Shown here: positions 9,104 through 17,142 of the stretch, piece after piece
Numbering within the stretch: position 1 is the first letter of the stretch
How the letters are laid out: the number at the start of each line of letters is the position of its first letter
Assembly (NCBI RefSeq): GCF_002093975.1
Contig: NZ_MSZZ01000005.1
Span: forward strand, 186,001 to 250,000
Reading direction: 5' to 3'
Length of the DNA: 64,000 nucleotides
Source: Thermoactinospora rubra
Lineage (GTDB): Bacteria; Actinomycetota; Actinomycetes; Streptosporangiales; Streptosporangiaceae
Notes under the pieces: model-generated
The model's input: only the letters and a program-made list of their open reading frames with translations
What the model was told of the DNA's origin: nothing
Databases searched by the model: none
Position numbers and translations under genes: made by a program

Positions 9104-10092
9104 AGCCGCACCGGCTTCCTGCGCCGGACCAGCGCGACGAAGAACGGCGCGCCGATCAACGCGAGCACCACGCCCACCTCCAGCTCGCCCGGTGGGGCCA
9201 CGACGCGGCCGATCACGTCGGCGAGCAGCAGCAGGGCCGCCCCGACGAGGCCGGAGTACGGCAGGAGCCACCGGTGGTCGGCGCCGGACAGCGGCCGGAC
9301 CAGGTGGGGCACGATGAGGCCGACGAACGACAGCGACCCGCAGGCGGCCACGGAGGCGCCGGTCAGCAGCGTCACCGCGGCGACGCCGACGGCCCGCGTG
9401 CGGTTGACGTTCTGGCCGAGCCCGCGCGCCACGTCCTCGCCCAGGGCGAGCGCGTTGAGGCCGGGCGCGTTGAACGCGGCCAGCAGCAGGCCGGCGAGCA
9501 CGAACGGCGTTACCTGCCAGACCGCGTCGGCCCCGCGCGCGGCGATCGATCCGGCCTGCCAGAAGCGGAAGACGTCCATCGCCTGCTCGTCCAGCAGCAC
9601 GATGGCCGAGGTCAGGGCGTAGAGGAAGGCGCTGACGGCGGTCCCGGCCAGCGCCAGCGTCACCGGCGTGGGACCGCCCCGGCCGCCGGCCATGCCCAGC
9701 GCGAACACGCCCGCGCTGGCGACCAGCGCCCCGGCCAGGCCGAACCAGATGTAGGTGTAGAGGGTCGAGGTGCCCAGCAGGATGATCGAGGCCACCATGG
9801 CGAAGGCCGCGCCCTGGGTGACGCCCAGCAGTCCCGGGTCGGCCAGCGGGTTGCGGGTGTGGCCCTGCATGAGGGCGCCGGCGACGCCCAGCGCCACCCC
9901 GGCGAGCACGCCGATCAGCGTCCTGGGCACGCGCAGCGAGCGGACGATGATGTCGTTCTCGGTGCCGGTGGGGGCGGTCAGCGCCTGCCACACCTCGCCC
10001 GGCGGGACGGTCTTGGCGCCGACGGTCACGCTCAGCACGACGGCGCCGGCCAGTGCGGCGAGGAGTACGGCGAGCACGCGCGTGCGCCTCAC
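9100..10092 (-). CDS. Ferric-siderophore ABC transporter permease (FecCD family), first subunit
   Basis: First gene of the importer operon, 330 residues, with the FecCD features LRVPRTLIGVLAGVALGVAG, HTRNPLADPGLLG and ELEVGVVLALIGAPFFVALV. The GTG start at 10092 has a strong ribosome site (AGGAGG about seven bases upstream). It pairs with the permease encoded by the next gene, which overlaps it by four bases. The promoter lies in the 98-base divergent region shared with the binding protein, where an IdeR/DtxR-like box is visible, so iron-dependent repression is likely. Confidence 0.93.
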   Translation of the reverse strand: MRRTRVLAVLLAALAGAVVLSVTVGAKTVPPGEVWQALTAPTGTENDIIVRSLRVPRTLIGVLAGVALGVAGALMQGHTRNPLADPGLLGVTQGAAFAMVASIILLGTSTLYTYIWFGLAGALVASAGVFALGMAGGRGGPTPVTLALAGTAVSAFLYALTSAIVLLDEQAMDVFRFWQAGSIAARGADAVWQVTPFVLAGLLLAAFNAPGLNALALGEDVARGLGQNVNRTRAVGVAAVTLLTGASVAACGSLSFVGLIVPHLVRPLSGADHRWLLPYSGLVGAALLLLADVIGRVVAPPGELEVGVVLALIGAPFFVALVRRRKPVRL

Positions 10093-10134
10093 TGTGCCTC
10101 CTCCTGGTTGCCGGTTCCGCTGAAGTATGCCAGC

Positions 10135-10168
10135 TTAGGCATGGCTTACATAACTTAGGTTTACCTAA
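10135..10168. promoter_or_regulatory. IdeR/DtxR-like iron box in divergent siderophore-transport promoter
   Basis: Two overlapping matches to the 19-bp DtxR/IdeR consensus (TTAGGTTAGGCTAACCTAA) lie between the permease operon and the binding-protein gene. By my count 10135-10153 matches 14 of 19 positions and 10150-10168 matches 14 of 19. The second contains the dyad TTAGGT-TT-ACCTAA (10155-10168). Placement between divergent iron-uptake genes fits repression by an iron-loaded DtxR-family protein. A second box occurs at 43854. Confidence 0.8.
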
Positions 10169-10190
10169 CTAGAGGATGCTAGGAGATCGG

Positions 10191-11153
10191 ATGAAGCTCG
10201 TCCGCGCGGCGGCCCTCGGCCTGCTGCTCGCCATGGGCCTGACCGCCTGCGGGTCGTCCGCGCCGGCGACCCAGGAGGGCGCCCAGCCGTTCCGCACCGT
10301 GAAGCACGCCATGGGGGAGACCAGGATCCCGGCCGCGCCCAAGCGTGTCGTGGCGCTGGACCAGAGCTTCGTCGACGCGGTGCTGACCCTGGAGACGCCG
10401 GTCGTCGGGTACACCACCTACCGGTCGATCGACGACGAGCTGCCCGATTACCTCGGGGCGGTGGCGGCCCGGCACGGCAAGGAGGCGACCCCGGTCGGCA
10501 CGCTGGAGCAGCCCAGCCTGGAGAAGATCAAGGCGCTCAAGCCCGACCTCATCGTGTCGGCCAAGGTCAGGCACGAGGCGCTGTACACCAAGCTGGCCCA
10601 GATCGCGCCGACCGTCTTCAGCGAGACGACCGGGGCCATCTGGAAGGAGAACCTGCGCCTCATGGGACAGGCGCTGGGCAAGGAGGCCCTGGCCGAGACC
10701 AGGATCAAGGAGTACGAGGAGCGGGCGGCGAAGATCGGGGCGGCGATCAGGCAGGCCTCCGGCGGGTCGCTGCCGACCGTGTCGATCGTGCGCTTCGCCG
10801 GAGAGCCCACCGTGCGGCTGTACGTCGAGAAGTCCTACTCCGGGATCGTGCTGAAGGACGTCGGGTTCCCGCGCCCGCAGGGGCAGCCGACCAAGGACGA
10901 CGCCATCGCCGTGGACGTCTCCCAGGAGCGCATCCTCGACCTGGACGCCGACCACATCTTCGTCGCCACCTACCCCGATCCCGCCACCGAGGAGCCCAAG
11001 CGGAAGTTCGTGACCAACCCGCTGTGGGCCAAGCTCAAGGGAACCAAGCACGAGGTCAGCGACCTGACGTGGATGAGCGCGGTGGGCATCCAGGGCGCGC
11101 ACGCGATGCTGGACGACCTCGCGAAGATCTTCTCGGTGGATCCGGCGCGTTAG
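10191..11153 (+). CDS. Iron-siderophore substrate-binding lipoprotein (FecB/FepB type)
   Basis: The periplasmic-type (lipid-anchored) receptor of the siderophore importer, 320 residues. A lipoprotein signal peptide ends in the lipobox LTAC with Cys20. The mature part has the helical-backbone class III fold features, for example KRVVALDQSFVDAVLTL and the LKPDLIVSAKVRHEALYTKLAQIAPTVF segment. ATG 10191 is preferred over an in-frame ATG at 10176 because AGGAGA sits just upstream and the signal peptide begins there (MKLVRAAALG). It is transcribed divergently from the permeases across the iron box. Confidence 0.92.
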   Translation: MKLVRAAALGLLLAMGLTACGSSAPATQEGAQPFRTVKHAMGETRIPAAPKRVVALDQSFVDAVLTLETPVVGYTTYRSIDDELPDYLGAVAARHGKEATPVGTLEQPSLEKIKALKPDLIVSAKVRHEALYTKLAQIAPTVFSETTGAIWKENLRLMGQALGKEALAETRIKEYEERAAKIGAAIRQASGGSLPTVSIVRFAGEPTVRLYVEKSYSGIVLKDVGFPRPQGQPTKDDAIAVDVSQERILDLDADHIFVATYPDPATEEPKRKFVTNPLWAKLKGTKHEVSDLTWMSAVGIQGAHAMLDDLAKIFSVDPAR

Positions 11154-11167
11154 GGGCGGCCCGCCGG

Positions 11168-12241
11168 TCACTCGGTCAGGAACGCGCGCAGGTCCTCCAG
11201 GTGCGGGGCGAGGTCGAGGCCCTGGGCGGCCACCCACGAGTCGTCGCAGTAGGTGCCCCGGTAGCGTTCGGCGCCGTCGCAGATCAGCGTGACGACGCTG
11301 CCCTTCTCGCCCGCGGCCCGCATCTCCCTGATGACGTCCACGGCCGCCGCCACGTTCGTGCCCGTGGAGCCGCCCACGGCCAGGCCGGTCACCTCGCGCA
11401 CCCACCGCATGGCGGCGATCGACCGGGCGTCGGGCACCCGGACCATCCGGTCGATCACCGACGGCACGAACGACGGCTCGACCCGTGGCCGCCCGATGCC
11501 CTCGATGCGCGACCCGCACGCGGTGACCGACGGGTCGCCCTCCACCCACGAGGAGTAGAACGCCGAGCCCTCCGGGTCCACCACGGCCAGCCGGGTGGGG
11601 TGACAGCGGTAGCGGATGTAGCGGCCGATGGTCGCCGAGGTGCCGCCGGTGCCCGCGCCGACGATGATCCAGCTGGGCTCCGGGTACGGCTCCCGCGCCA
11701 TCTGCTGGAAGATCGACTCGGCGATGTTGTTGTTGCCCCGCCAGTCGGTGGCGCGCTCGGCGTAGGTGAACTGGTCCATGAAGTGCCCGCCGGTCTCGGC
11801 GGCCAGCCGGTGGGACTCGGCGTAGATGGAGCCCGGGTCGTCGACCAGGTGGCACTTGCCGCCGTAGAACTCGATGAGGGCGATCTTCTCCGGCGAGGTG
11901 GACGCCGGCATGACGGCGATGAACGGCAGGCCGACGAGCCGGGCGAAGTACGCCTCGCTGACGGCGGTGGAGCCGCTGGAGGCCTCGACGATGGTCGTGG
12001 CCGGCCCGATCCACCCGTTCGCCAGGCCGTACAGGAAAAGCGAACGGGCCAGGCGGTGCTTGAGTGAACCGGTGGGGTGCACCGACTCGTCTTTCAGGTA
12101 GAGGTTTACCCCCCAGCGCGAGGGCAGCGGGAAGACATGGAGATGGGTGTCAGCGCTCCGATTGGCGTCGGCCTCCACCTTGAGGACGGCTTCGGCGACC
12201 CACCGGCGTGCCTGACCGTCGTGCCGGTCCACGAAATTCAT
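11168..12241 (-). CDS. PLP-dependent cysteine synthase family protein (Cds1-like)
   Basis: A fold-type II PLP enzyme of about 357 residues. The Schiff-base lysine lies in GSLKHRLA (Lys61), the substrate loop is EASSGSTAVSEA, and the phosphate-binding Gly-rich loop is GAGTGGTSATIGRY. Length and motifs resemble mycobacterial L-cysteine desulfhydrase Cds1 more than CysK. The likely activity is therefore cysteine breakdown to pyruvate, sulfide and ammonia, or O-acetylserine sulfhydrylation. I chose ATG 12241 (MNFVDRHDGQ); an in-frame start at 12274 adds 11 residues. No convincing Shine-Dalgarno sequence precedes either. It diverges from a SigR-like sigma factor. Confidence 0.82.
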   Translation of the reverse strand: MNFVDRHDGQARRWVAEAVLKVEADANRSADTHLHVFPLPSRWGVNLYLKDESVHPTGSLKHRLARSLFLYGLANGWIGPATTIVEASSGSTAVSEAYFARLVGLPFIAVMPASTSPEKIALIEFYGGKCHLVDDPGSIYAESHRLAAETGGHFMDQFTYAERATDWRGNNNIAESIFQQMAREPYPEPSWIIVGAGTGGTSATIGRYIRYRCHPTRLAVVDPEGSAFYSSWVEGDPSVTACGSRIEGIGRPRVEPSFVPSVIDRMVRVPDARSIAAMRWVREVTGLAVGGSTGTNVAAAVDVIREMRAAGEKGSVVTLICDGAERYRGTYCDDSWVAAQGLDLAPHLEDLRAFLTE

Positions 12242-12462
12242 GGCACTTACGCTAGCCGATGTGAATCTGGCCACATTCAGCGCTCAATTGAATGGAGAGT
12301 GTTATGATTACGAGACTTGTCCGGCCGTGGACGTGACCACGCACGCCGCGAGCACACGGAGAGTTCACCCCACTGACCACCTAACACGCCTCTTAGGGCG
12401 CGTCTGTCAGCATGGACTCCGGCGGGTGCGCCGGATCGGGGGAAATCGCGAGGGGGAAAACC

Positions 12463-13050
12463 TTGATCACTATGACCGATGAGCAGAGGCAGGACTGGTT
12501 CGAGCGCGACGTCGTGCCGGTGACCTCGCAGCTGTTCGCCTCCGCGATGCGTCTGACCCGCAACACCGCCGACGCCGAGGACCTGGTGCAGGAGACCGTC
12601 GCCAAGGCTTACACGTCCTACCACCAGTTCCGCGAGGGCACCAACCTGAAGGCGTGGCTGCACCGCATCCTCACCAACAACTTCATCAACGACTACCGCA
12701 AGAAGCAGCGCTCGCCGAAGCTCTCGGCCGCCGAGGAGATCGAGGACTGGCAGCTGCACGCGGCGGAGTCGCACACCTCCACCGGGTTGCGCTCGGCCGA
12801 GACGGAGGCGCTGGAGCGCCTGCCCGACAGCGTGGTCATGAACGCGCTGCGCTCGCTGCCCGAGGAGTTCCGCGTCGCGGTCTACCTCGCCGACGTGGAG
12901 GGGTTCGCCTACAAGGAGATCGCCGAGCGCATGGGCACCCCGATCGGCACCGTCATGTCCCGCCTGCACCGGGGCCGCCGCCAGCTGCGCTCCATGCTGG
13001 AGGGGTACGCGCTGGAAGAGGGCGCCATCCCCGCGCAGCACGCCGCCTGA
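12463..13050 (+). CDS. ECF sigma factor of the SigR/SigH group, without adjacent anti-sigma gene
   Basis: A 195-residue ECF sigma factor closely resembling Streptomyces SigR. Region 2 contains AMRLTRNTADAEDLVQET and REGTNLKAWLHRILTN, with the conserved YRKKQR. Region 4 has VAVYLADVEGFAYKEIAERM and GTPIGTVMSRLHRGRRQLR. SigR/SigH control thiol-oxidative stress genes and are normally held by a zinc anti-sigma factor (RsrA/RshA) encoded just downstream. Here only 12 bases separate it from a convergent gene, so rsrA is absent. TTG 12463 has AGGGGG six bases upstream; ATG 12472 and ATG 12412 are in-frame alternatives, reminiscent of the two SigR isoforms. Confidence 0.9.
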   Translation: MITMTDEQRQDWFERDVVPVTSQLFASAMRLTRNTADAEDLVQETVAKAYTSYHQFREGTNLKAWLHRILTNNFINDYRKKQRSPKLSAAEEIEDWQLHAAESHTSTGLRSAETEALERLPDSVVMNALRSLPEEFRVAVYLADVEGFAYKEIAERMGTPIGTVMSRLHRGRRQLRSMLEGYALEEGAIPAQHAA

Positions 13051-13062
13051 GACCGGGACCGC

Positions 13063-13920
13063 CTAGCTCAGGCGCATGTGGAGCCGCACCCGCAGAGCGT
13101 CCCGGCCGCTGCGCACCTCCACCAGATCGCACAGCTGCCGGCTGATCCACAGCCCGTATCCGCGCTGGGAGCCGGGCTCCGGCGGCAGGTAGCCGGGCAG
13201 CGGGTCCGCCAGCGACCCGCCCGGGTCGGCGATCTCGCACACCACCTCGCGCCCGTTGGTCCACATCTTGACCGTGCCGTGGCCCGCGCCGTGCTCGACG
13301 CTGTTGGCCGCCACCTCCGAGACGCTGAGCACCAGCGACGGGATGAGGTTGCGATCCATCCCGGCCGCCCTGGCGTAGTCGGCCACGGCCCGGCGCAGCG
13401 TGGCCAGCTCGGCGCGGACGCCGAACCGCGCGACGCGCACCTCGCCCTCCGGCTCGGGCAGCGGCGCGCGCTCTCCGGCCAGGACCAGCTCGTGCGGCTC
13501 GACGTAGCTGTCGCTGCGCCGTACGCCCCGGTCGTCCAGCACGGCGGGATGCGTCAGCAGGGCGTGCCGCGGCTCCCGGCGGAACAGGCACAGCGCGATG
13601 CACTCGTATCCGCGCAGGGCGGCGTTGAGCACGGAGTCGTACCGGATCCACGCCTCGCCCTCCGGCGGCTGGCCGACCACGAGCGTCGGCTGTCCCTTGG
13701 CGTACTCGCACAGGGCCGCCAGCGCGCGGTGCGGGTGCTCGTACCACTCCCGCGGGTCGCGGCGCTCCACGCCGGGGCCGAGCGGCGGCAGGGAGGCGAT
13801 CACCAGCGTCCGGCGGCCCTCCTCGAGCGCCTGCCGCAGGTGGGGACGGATGAGCCGCAGAGCCTGGTCGTCGGAGTCGTACGGCACCGCCAGGTGCGTG
13901 AACGACTCAGTGCGTCGCAC
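13063..13920 (-). CDS. MEDS-domain / HATPase anti-sigma-like regulator (RsbA/RsbW type)
   Basis: A 285-residue two-domain regulator. The N-terminal half (about 1-160) resembles MEDS sensor domains (FTHLAVPYDSDDQALRLIRPHL; YECIALCLFRR). The C-terminal half is a GHKL/HATPase domain with the N-box SLVLSVSEVAANSVEHGAG, the G1 box EIADPGG and the G2 box GYGLWISRQLCD. Proteins of this architecture act as serine kinase/anti-sigma switches in partner-switching stress pathways. It is convergent with the SigR-like gene (12-base gap), but HATPase anti-sigmas normally bind SigB/SigF-type factors, so partnership with that sigma is uncertain. GTG 13920 is the chosen start. Confidence 0.82.
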   Translation of the reverse strand: MRRTESFTHLAVPYDSDDQALRLIRPHLRQALEEGRRTLVIASLPPLGPGVERRDPREWYEHPHRALAALCEYAKGQPTLVVGQPPEGEAWIRYDSVLNAALRGYECIALCLFRREPRHALLTHPAVLDDRGVRRSDSYVEPHELVLAGERAPLPEPEGEVRVARFGVRAELATLRRAVADYARAAGMDRNLIPSLVLSVSEVAANSVEHGAGHGTVKMWTNGREVVCEIADPGGSLADPLPGYLPPEPGSQRGYGLWISRQLCDLVEVRSGRDALRVRLHMRLS

Positions 13921-13933
13921 GCAGGGGAACCTA

Positions 13934-14767
13934 CTACGCCGCCGCGATCAGCGCCACCGCTCCCAGCGCGCACGCCACGCCCGTCACCTGCACCGGCCGC
14001 AGCCGCTCGCCCAGCACGTAGCGGGCCAGGACGAGGGTGCTCGCCGGGTACAGCGACACCAGCACCGCCACCAGGCTGAGCAGCCCGTGCCGGGTGGCCA
14101 GCAGGTACAGCACGTTGGCCGCCATGTCCAGCACGCCGGCGAGGGCGATGACGGGCAGCGCACCGGGCCCGGGGCGCAGGGTCCGCCGGGTGACGAGCGC
14201 GCCGAGGGCGACCAGCGCGATCGAGGCGATCCTCGCGCCCGCCAGCGGCCACATGCCCGTCCCCTCCGGCGCCTGGTCCAGCAGGATGAAGAACCCGCCG
14301 AACCCGGCGCCCGCGCACAGCGCCGCCGTCACGGCCCCGGCGGAGGTCCGCGCCCCATCCGACGGGCTCCTGCTGACCAGCGTGACCGACACCAGCGCCA
14401 GCGCGATGCCCACCAGCGCCCAGAACTCGGGCCGCTCCCCGGTGGCCAGCCCGAACACCACCGGCAGGGCGGCCGAGGTGACCGCCGTCGTCGGCGCCAC
14501 GACGGACATCACGCCGGTGGCCAGCGAACGGTAGAACAGCACCAGGCCCACGGCCCCCGCGACGCCCGAGGCCATGCCCCACCCCAGCGCCTCCGCCGAG
14601 AAGTGGCCGGGCAGCGCCGGCAGCAGCATGGCGATCAGCGCCAGGCCGGCCAGCTGCGACAGCACGACGACGGCCAGGACGCGGGACCTGCGCGTGGCCA
14701 GGCCGCCGAAGAAGTCGGCCGTGCCGTACACCACGGCACACGTGGTCGCTAGAATGACGGCGGTCAC
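13934..14767 (-). CDS. EamA/DMT-family transporter
   Basis: A 277-residue protein with about ten transmembrane helices in two EamA repeats, ending with the family's C-terminal pattern ASTLVLARYVLGERLRPVQVTGVACALGAVALIAA. Such proteins export amino acids, metabolites or drugs; the substrate is not evident. GTG 14767 is the start. Only 32 bases separate it from the divergent XRE-cupin regulator, whose product probably controls it through the inverted repeat at 14775-14804. Its 3' end lies 13 bases from the start of the MEDS-HATPase gene on the same strand. Confidence 0.88.
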   Translation of the reverse strand: MTAVILATTCAVVYGTADFFGGLATRRSRVLAVVVLSQLAGLALIAMLLPALPGHFSAEALGWGMASGVAGAVGLVLFYRSLATGVMSVVAPTTAVTSAALPVVFGLATGERPEFWALVGIALALVSVTLVSRSPSDGARTSAGAVTAALCAGAGFGGFFILLDQAPEGTGMWPLAGARIASIALVALGALVTRRTLRPGPGALPVIALAGVLDMAANVLYLLATRHGLLSLVAVLVSLYPASTLVLARYVLGERLRPVQVTGVACALGAVALIAAA

Positions 14768-14774
14768 AGTTCAC

Positions 14775-14804
14775 TCCAATGCACTTTTAGGTCAGTATAT
14801 TGGA
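14775..14804. promoter_or_regulatory. Putative operator of the EamA / XRE-cupin divergent pair
   Basis: TCCAAT at 14775-14780 and ATTGGA at 14799-14804 form a spaced dyad in the 32-base region between the two divergent start codons. The right arm overlaps the TTG start of the regulator, so the regulator message would be leaderless or nearly so and binding would block both genes. The assignment rests on position and symmetry only. Confidence 0.45.
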
Positions 14805-15375
14805 CGATACCGCGGCGATCACCGCCGCCATCGCGACGAACGTCCGGGCGCAGCGCACCCACCGGGGCCTGACCCTCGACGCCCTGGCCACCCGCTCCGG
14901 CGTCAGCAAGGGCATGCTCGTCCAGATCGAGCAGGGCAGGACCAACCCCAGCGTCTCCACCCTCACCCGCGTCGCCTCCGCGCTCGGCACCACCGTCGCC
15001 AAGCTGGTCGAGGTCTCCGACGTCCCGACGGTGCGCGTCGTCCGCCGGCAGGACGTGATGACGTTCACGCACGGCGGCTCGGTGGCCAGGCTGCTGGTGG
15101 GCGCCGACCAGCCGATGATCCTGGAGCTGTGGGACTGGCGGCTGGCCCCCGGCTCCCACCACGACGGCGACGCCCACCCGCCCGGCACCCGCGAGATGCT
15201 GGCCGTCCTGGAGGGCGAGCTCACGCTCACGGTGTACGGCAGGAGCCACGCTGTGGGGCCCGGCGACGCCGTCATGTTCACCGCCGACCGGCCGCACCGC
15301 TACGCCAACGAAGGGGCAGCCGAGCTCCGGTTCGTCATGACGGTCGTGGAGCCGCGCGAACTGCCGGATCACTAG
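14800..15375 (+). CDS. XRE-family regulator with C-terminal cupin domain
   Basis: A 191-residue regulator. An N-terminal helix-turn-helix (RGLTLDALATRSGVSKGMLVQIEQG, about residues 24-48) is followed by a small-molecule-binding cupin barrel (about 85-185) with a HHDGDAHPPGTREMLAVLEGE core. This architecture commonly controls a divergently transcribed transporter or catabolic gene in response to a ligand bound in the cupin. Here the partner is the EamA transporter 32 bases away. The only sensible start is TTG 14800 (MDDTAA), which lies inside the proposed operator; no Shine-Dalgarno sequence is visible. Confidence 0.88.
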   Translation: MDDTAAITAAIATNVRAQRTHRGLTLDALATRSGVSKGMLVQIEQGRTNPSVSTLTRVASALGTTVAKLVEVSDVPTVRVVRRQDVMTFTHGGSVARLLVGADQPMILELWDWRLAPGSHHDGDAHPPGTREMLAVLEGELTLTVYGRSHAVGPGDAVMFTADRPHRYANEGAAELRFVMTVVEPRELPDH

Positions 15376-15505
15376 AGGCGCGTCGCGTGCGCGCGTGCGC
15401 GCGGATATCCCACGATGGGGGGAGAACCGATCATGCAGTCGCGGGGGGACTCGGGTCGGAGCTCGTCCGTGATGCGGCCCCCGGTGCGCGCCTTCGGGGG
15501 GAAGC

Positions 15506-16303
15506 ATGCGGCGCTGGGCGGCGCTTCCGGCCGTGGTGACGGTGGCGGCGGGGTGCGTGAGCCCCCGGGCGACGCTCCACGCCGAGCCGCCGCGCGTGCC
15601 GCCGGCGGTCGACGCCCAGACGCTGGCCAGGCGGCTGGCCGCCATGGACCCGCTCTGGCCGGGGCACGCGCACGAACCCGTCGACTGCGCCACGCGCGAG
15701 TGCGTCGCCCTCACCTTCGACGACGGCCCGGGCAAGCACACCGGCAGGCTGCTGGACCTGCTCAGGGAGCACGGCGTCCGGGCGACGTTCTTCGTGCTCG
15801 GCGAGAAGGCGGCCGAGGACCGCCACGGCACCCTGCGCCGCATGGTCGACGACGGCCACGAGCTCGGCAACCACACGTGGACCCACAGGCAGCTCACGAC
15901 CCTGTCCAGCGCCGGGATCCGGAACGAGCTGCGGCGGACCCAGCGCCTCGTCGAGCACCTCACCGGCGTCCGCATGCGGATGATGCGCCCGCCGTTCGGC
16001 GCCACCGGCCGGCGCGTGGCAGCGGAGAGCCGCCGCGAGGGGCTGGCCCAGGTCCTGTGGGACGTCGACACCGTCGACTGGCGCGACCGCGTCCCCTCCG
16101 TCGTGGCCCGCCGCGCCGGCAGGGCGCGGGCCGGCTCCGTCGTGCTGCTGCACGACATCCACCGCAGCACCGTCGAGGCGATGCCCGAGCTGCTGTCCCG
16201 CCTCTCGCACAAGGGCTATGCGTTCGTGACCGTCTCGGAGCTGTACGGCACGCCGCTCGCCCCGGGGCGCGAGTACCCGGACAGGCAGGACGCCCGGCGA
16301 TGA
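15506..16303 (+). CDS. Polysaccharide deacetylase (NodB domain) lipoprotein
   Basis: A secreted carbohydrate esterase family 4 enzyme, 265 residues, removing N-acetyl groups from peptidoglycan or chitin-like polymers. The signal peptide ends in the lipobox VAAGC (Cys17). All NodB motifs are present: TFDDGPG (Asp72 and Asp73), HTWTH (metal His123 and His127), MRPPFGA, DVDTVDW and LLHDIH. ATG 15506 follows GGGGGAAGC, an adequate ribosome site. A cell-wall remodelling role at the outer membrane face is the natural reading. The downstream DUF2461 gene is on the same strand 45 bases later. Confidence 0.92.
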   Translation: MRRWAALPAVVTVAAGCVSPRATLHAEPPRVPPAVDAQTLARRLAAMDPLWPGHAHEPVDCATRECVALTFDDGPGKHTGRLLDLLREHGVRATFFVLGEKAAEDRHGTLRRMVDDGHELGNHTWTHRQLTTLSSAGIRNELRRTQRLVEHLTGVRMRMMRPPFGATGRRVAAESRREGLAQVLWDVDTVDWRDRVPSVVARRAGRARAGSVVLLHDIHRSTVEAMPELLSRLSHKGYAFVTVSELYGTPLAPGREYPDRQDARR

Positions 16304-16348
16304 CCGGCGGCGGCCGAGGCTGTCGGCGCTTCGTGGCAGGCTTACGCC

Positions 16349-16999
16349 ATGGCGTTCACCGGTTTCCCCGACGAGGCGTTCATCTTCTACGAGGGCCTCG
16401 AGGCGGACAACTCCAAGACGTACTTCACGCGGCACCGGCAGATGTACGAAGAGGCGGTCAGGGCCCCGATGACGGCCCTGGCCGAGGAGCTCGCGCCCGA
16501 GTTCGGGCCGGCCGAGCTGTTCCGCCCGTATCGCGACGTGCGTTTCTCCAAGGACAAGTCGCCCTACAAGACCCACCAGGGCGCCTTCGTCAGGGTCATG
16601 CCGGGCATCGCGCTCTACGTGCAGATCGGCGCCGACGGCCTGTACACCGCGGGCGGGTTCTACACCTCGGCGCCCGACCAGGTGGCGCGCTACCGCGAGG
16701 CGGTCGACAACGACCTGACCGGCCCGGCGCTGGAGAAGATCGTCGAGGAGCTGCGCGCGGAGGGGTATGCCGTCGAGGGCGATCGGCTCAAGACCCGCCC
16801 CCGCGGCGTGCCGGAGGACCACCCGCGCCTGGAACTGCTCAAGCACAAGTCGCTATACGCGGGACGCCGCTTCGAGCCCGAGCCGTGGGTGCACACGCCC
16901 GAGGTCGTCGACCGGGTGCGGGAGACCTGGCGCGCCTACGGGCCGCTGCTCGATTGGATCTGCGCCCACGTGCGGGGCAGCGAGCAGCCGCCGCGATGA
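16349..16999 (+). CDS. DUF2461 (TIGR02453) family protein
   Basis: A 216-residue protein with the family opening GFPDEAFIFYEGLEADNSKTYF and the conserved core FRPYRDVRFSKDKSPYKTHQGA. This family is widespread in bacteria and fungi but has no established biochemical function. Length is normal for the family. No signal peptide or membrane segment is visible, so it is probably cytoplasmic. Its stop is followed at once by GTGATG-rich tandem repeats that lead into the next gene. Confidence 0.88.
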   Translation: MAFTGFPDEAFIFYEGLEADNSKTYFTRHRQMYEEAVRAPMTALAEELAPEFGPAELFRPYRDVRFSKDKSPYKTHQGAFVRVMPGIALYVQIGADGLYTAGGFYTSAPDQVARYREAVDNDLTGPALEKIVEELRAEGYAVEGDRLKTRPRGVPEDHPRLELLKHKSLYAGRRFEPEPWVHTPEVVDRVRETWRAYGPLLDWICAHVRGSEQPPR

Positions 17000-17031
17000 G
17001 GGCACAGCGGGGGCACGGTGATGGCGCGGCG

Positions 17032-17142
17032 ATGGCGGTGATCGCGGCGATGGCGGTGGTCGCGGTGATGGCGGTGGTCGCGGTGATGGTCCGGTGGTCG
17101 TGGTGATGGCCCGGTGGTCGCGGTGATGGCCCGGTGATGGCG
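17032..17142. repeat. Tandem GGTGATGGC-type repeats between DUF2461 and DUF2079 genes
   Basis: About three copies of an 18-base unit (ATGGCGGTGGTCGCGGTG and close variants) are followed by two 20-base variants (ATGGYCCGGTGGTCGYGGTG) and a partial copy. The last copy supplies the GTG/ATG start codons (17134/17137) of the DUF2079 gene. It is an imperfect minisatellite and may vary in copy number between strains. Confidence 0.85.

Noticed and set aside
12463..13920. Reading the sigma factor and MEDS-HATPase protein as a cognate sigma/anti-sigma pair
   Set aside because: They are convergent, not co-transcribed, and HATPase anti-sigmas usually bind SigB/SigF-type factors, not SigR-type. Kept only as a question.
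15415..17106. Long + strand frame covering the deacetylase and DUF2461 genes
   Set aside because: It is an off-frame translation (Arg/Gly/Pro-rich) of two genes that have clear family motifs in their own frames.
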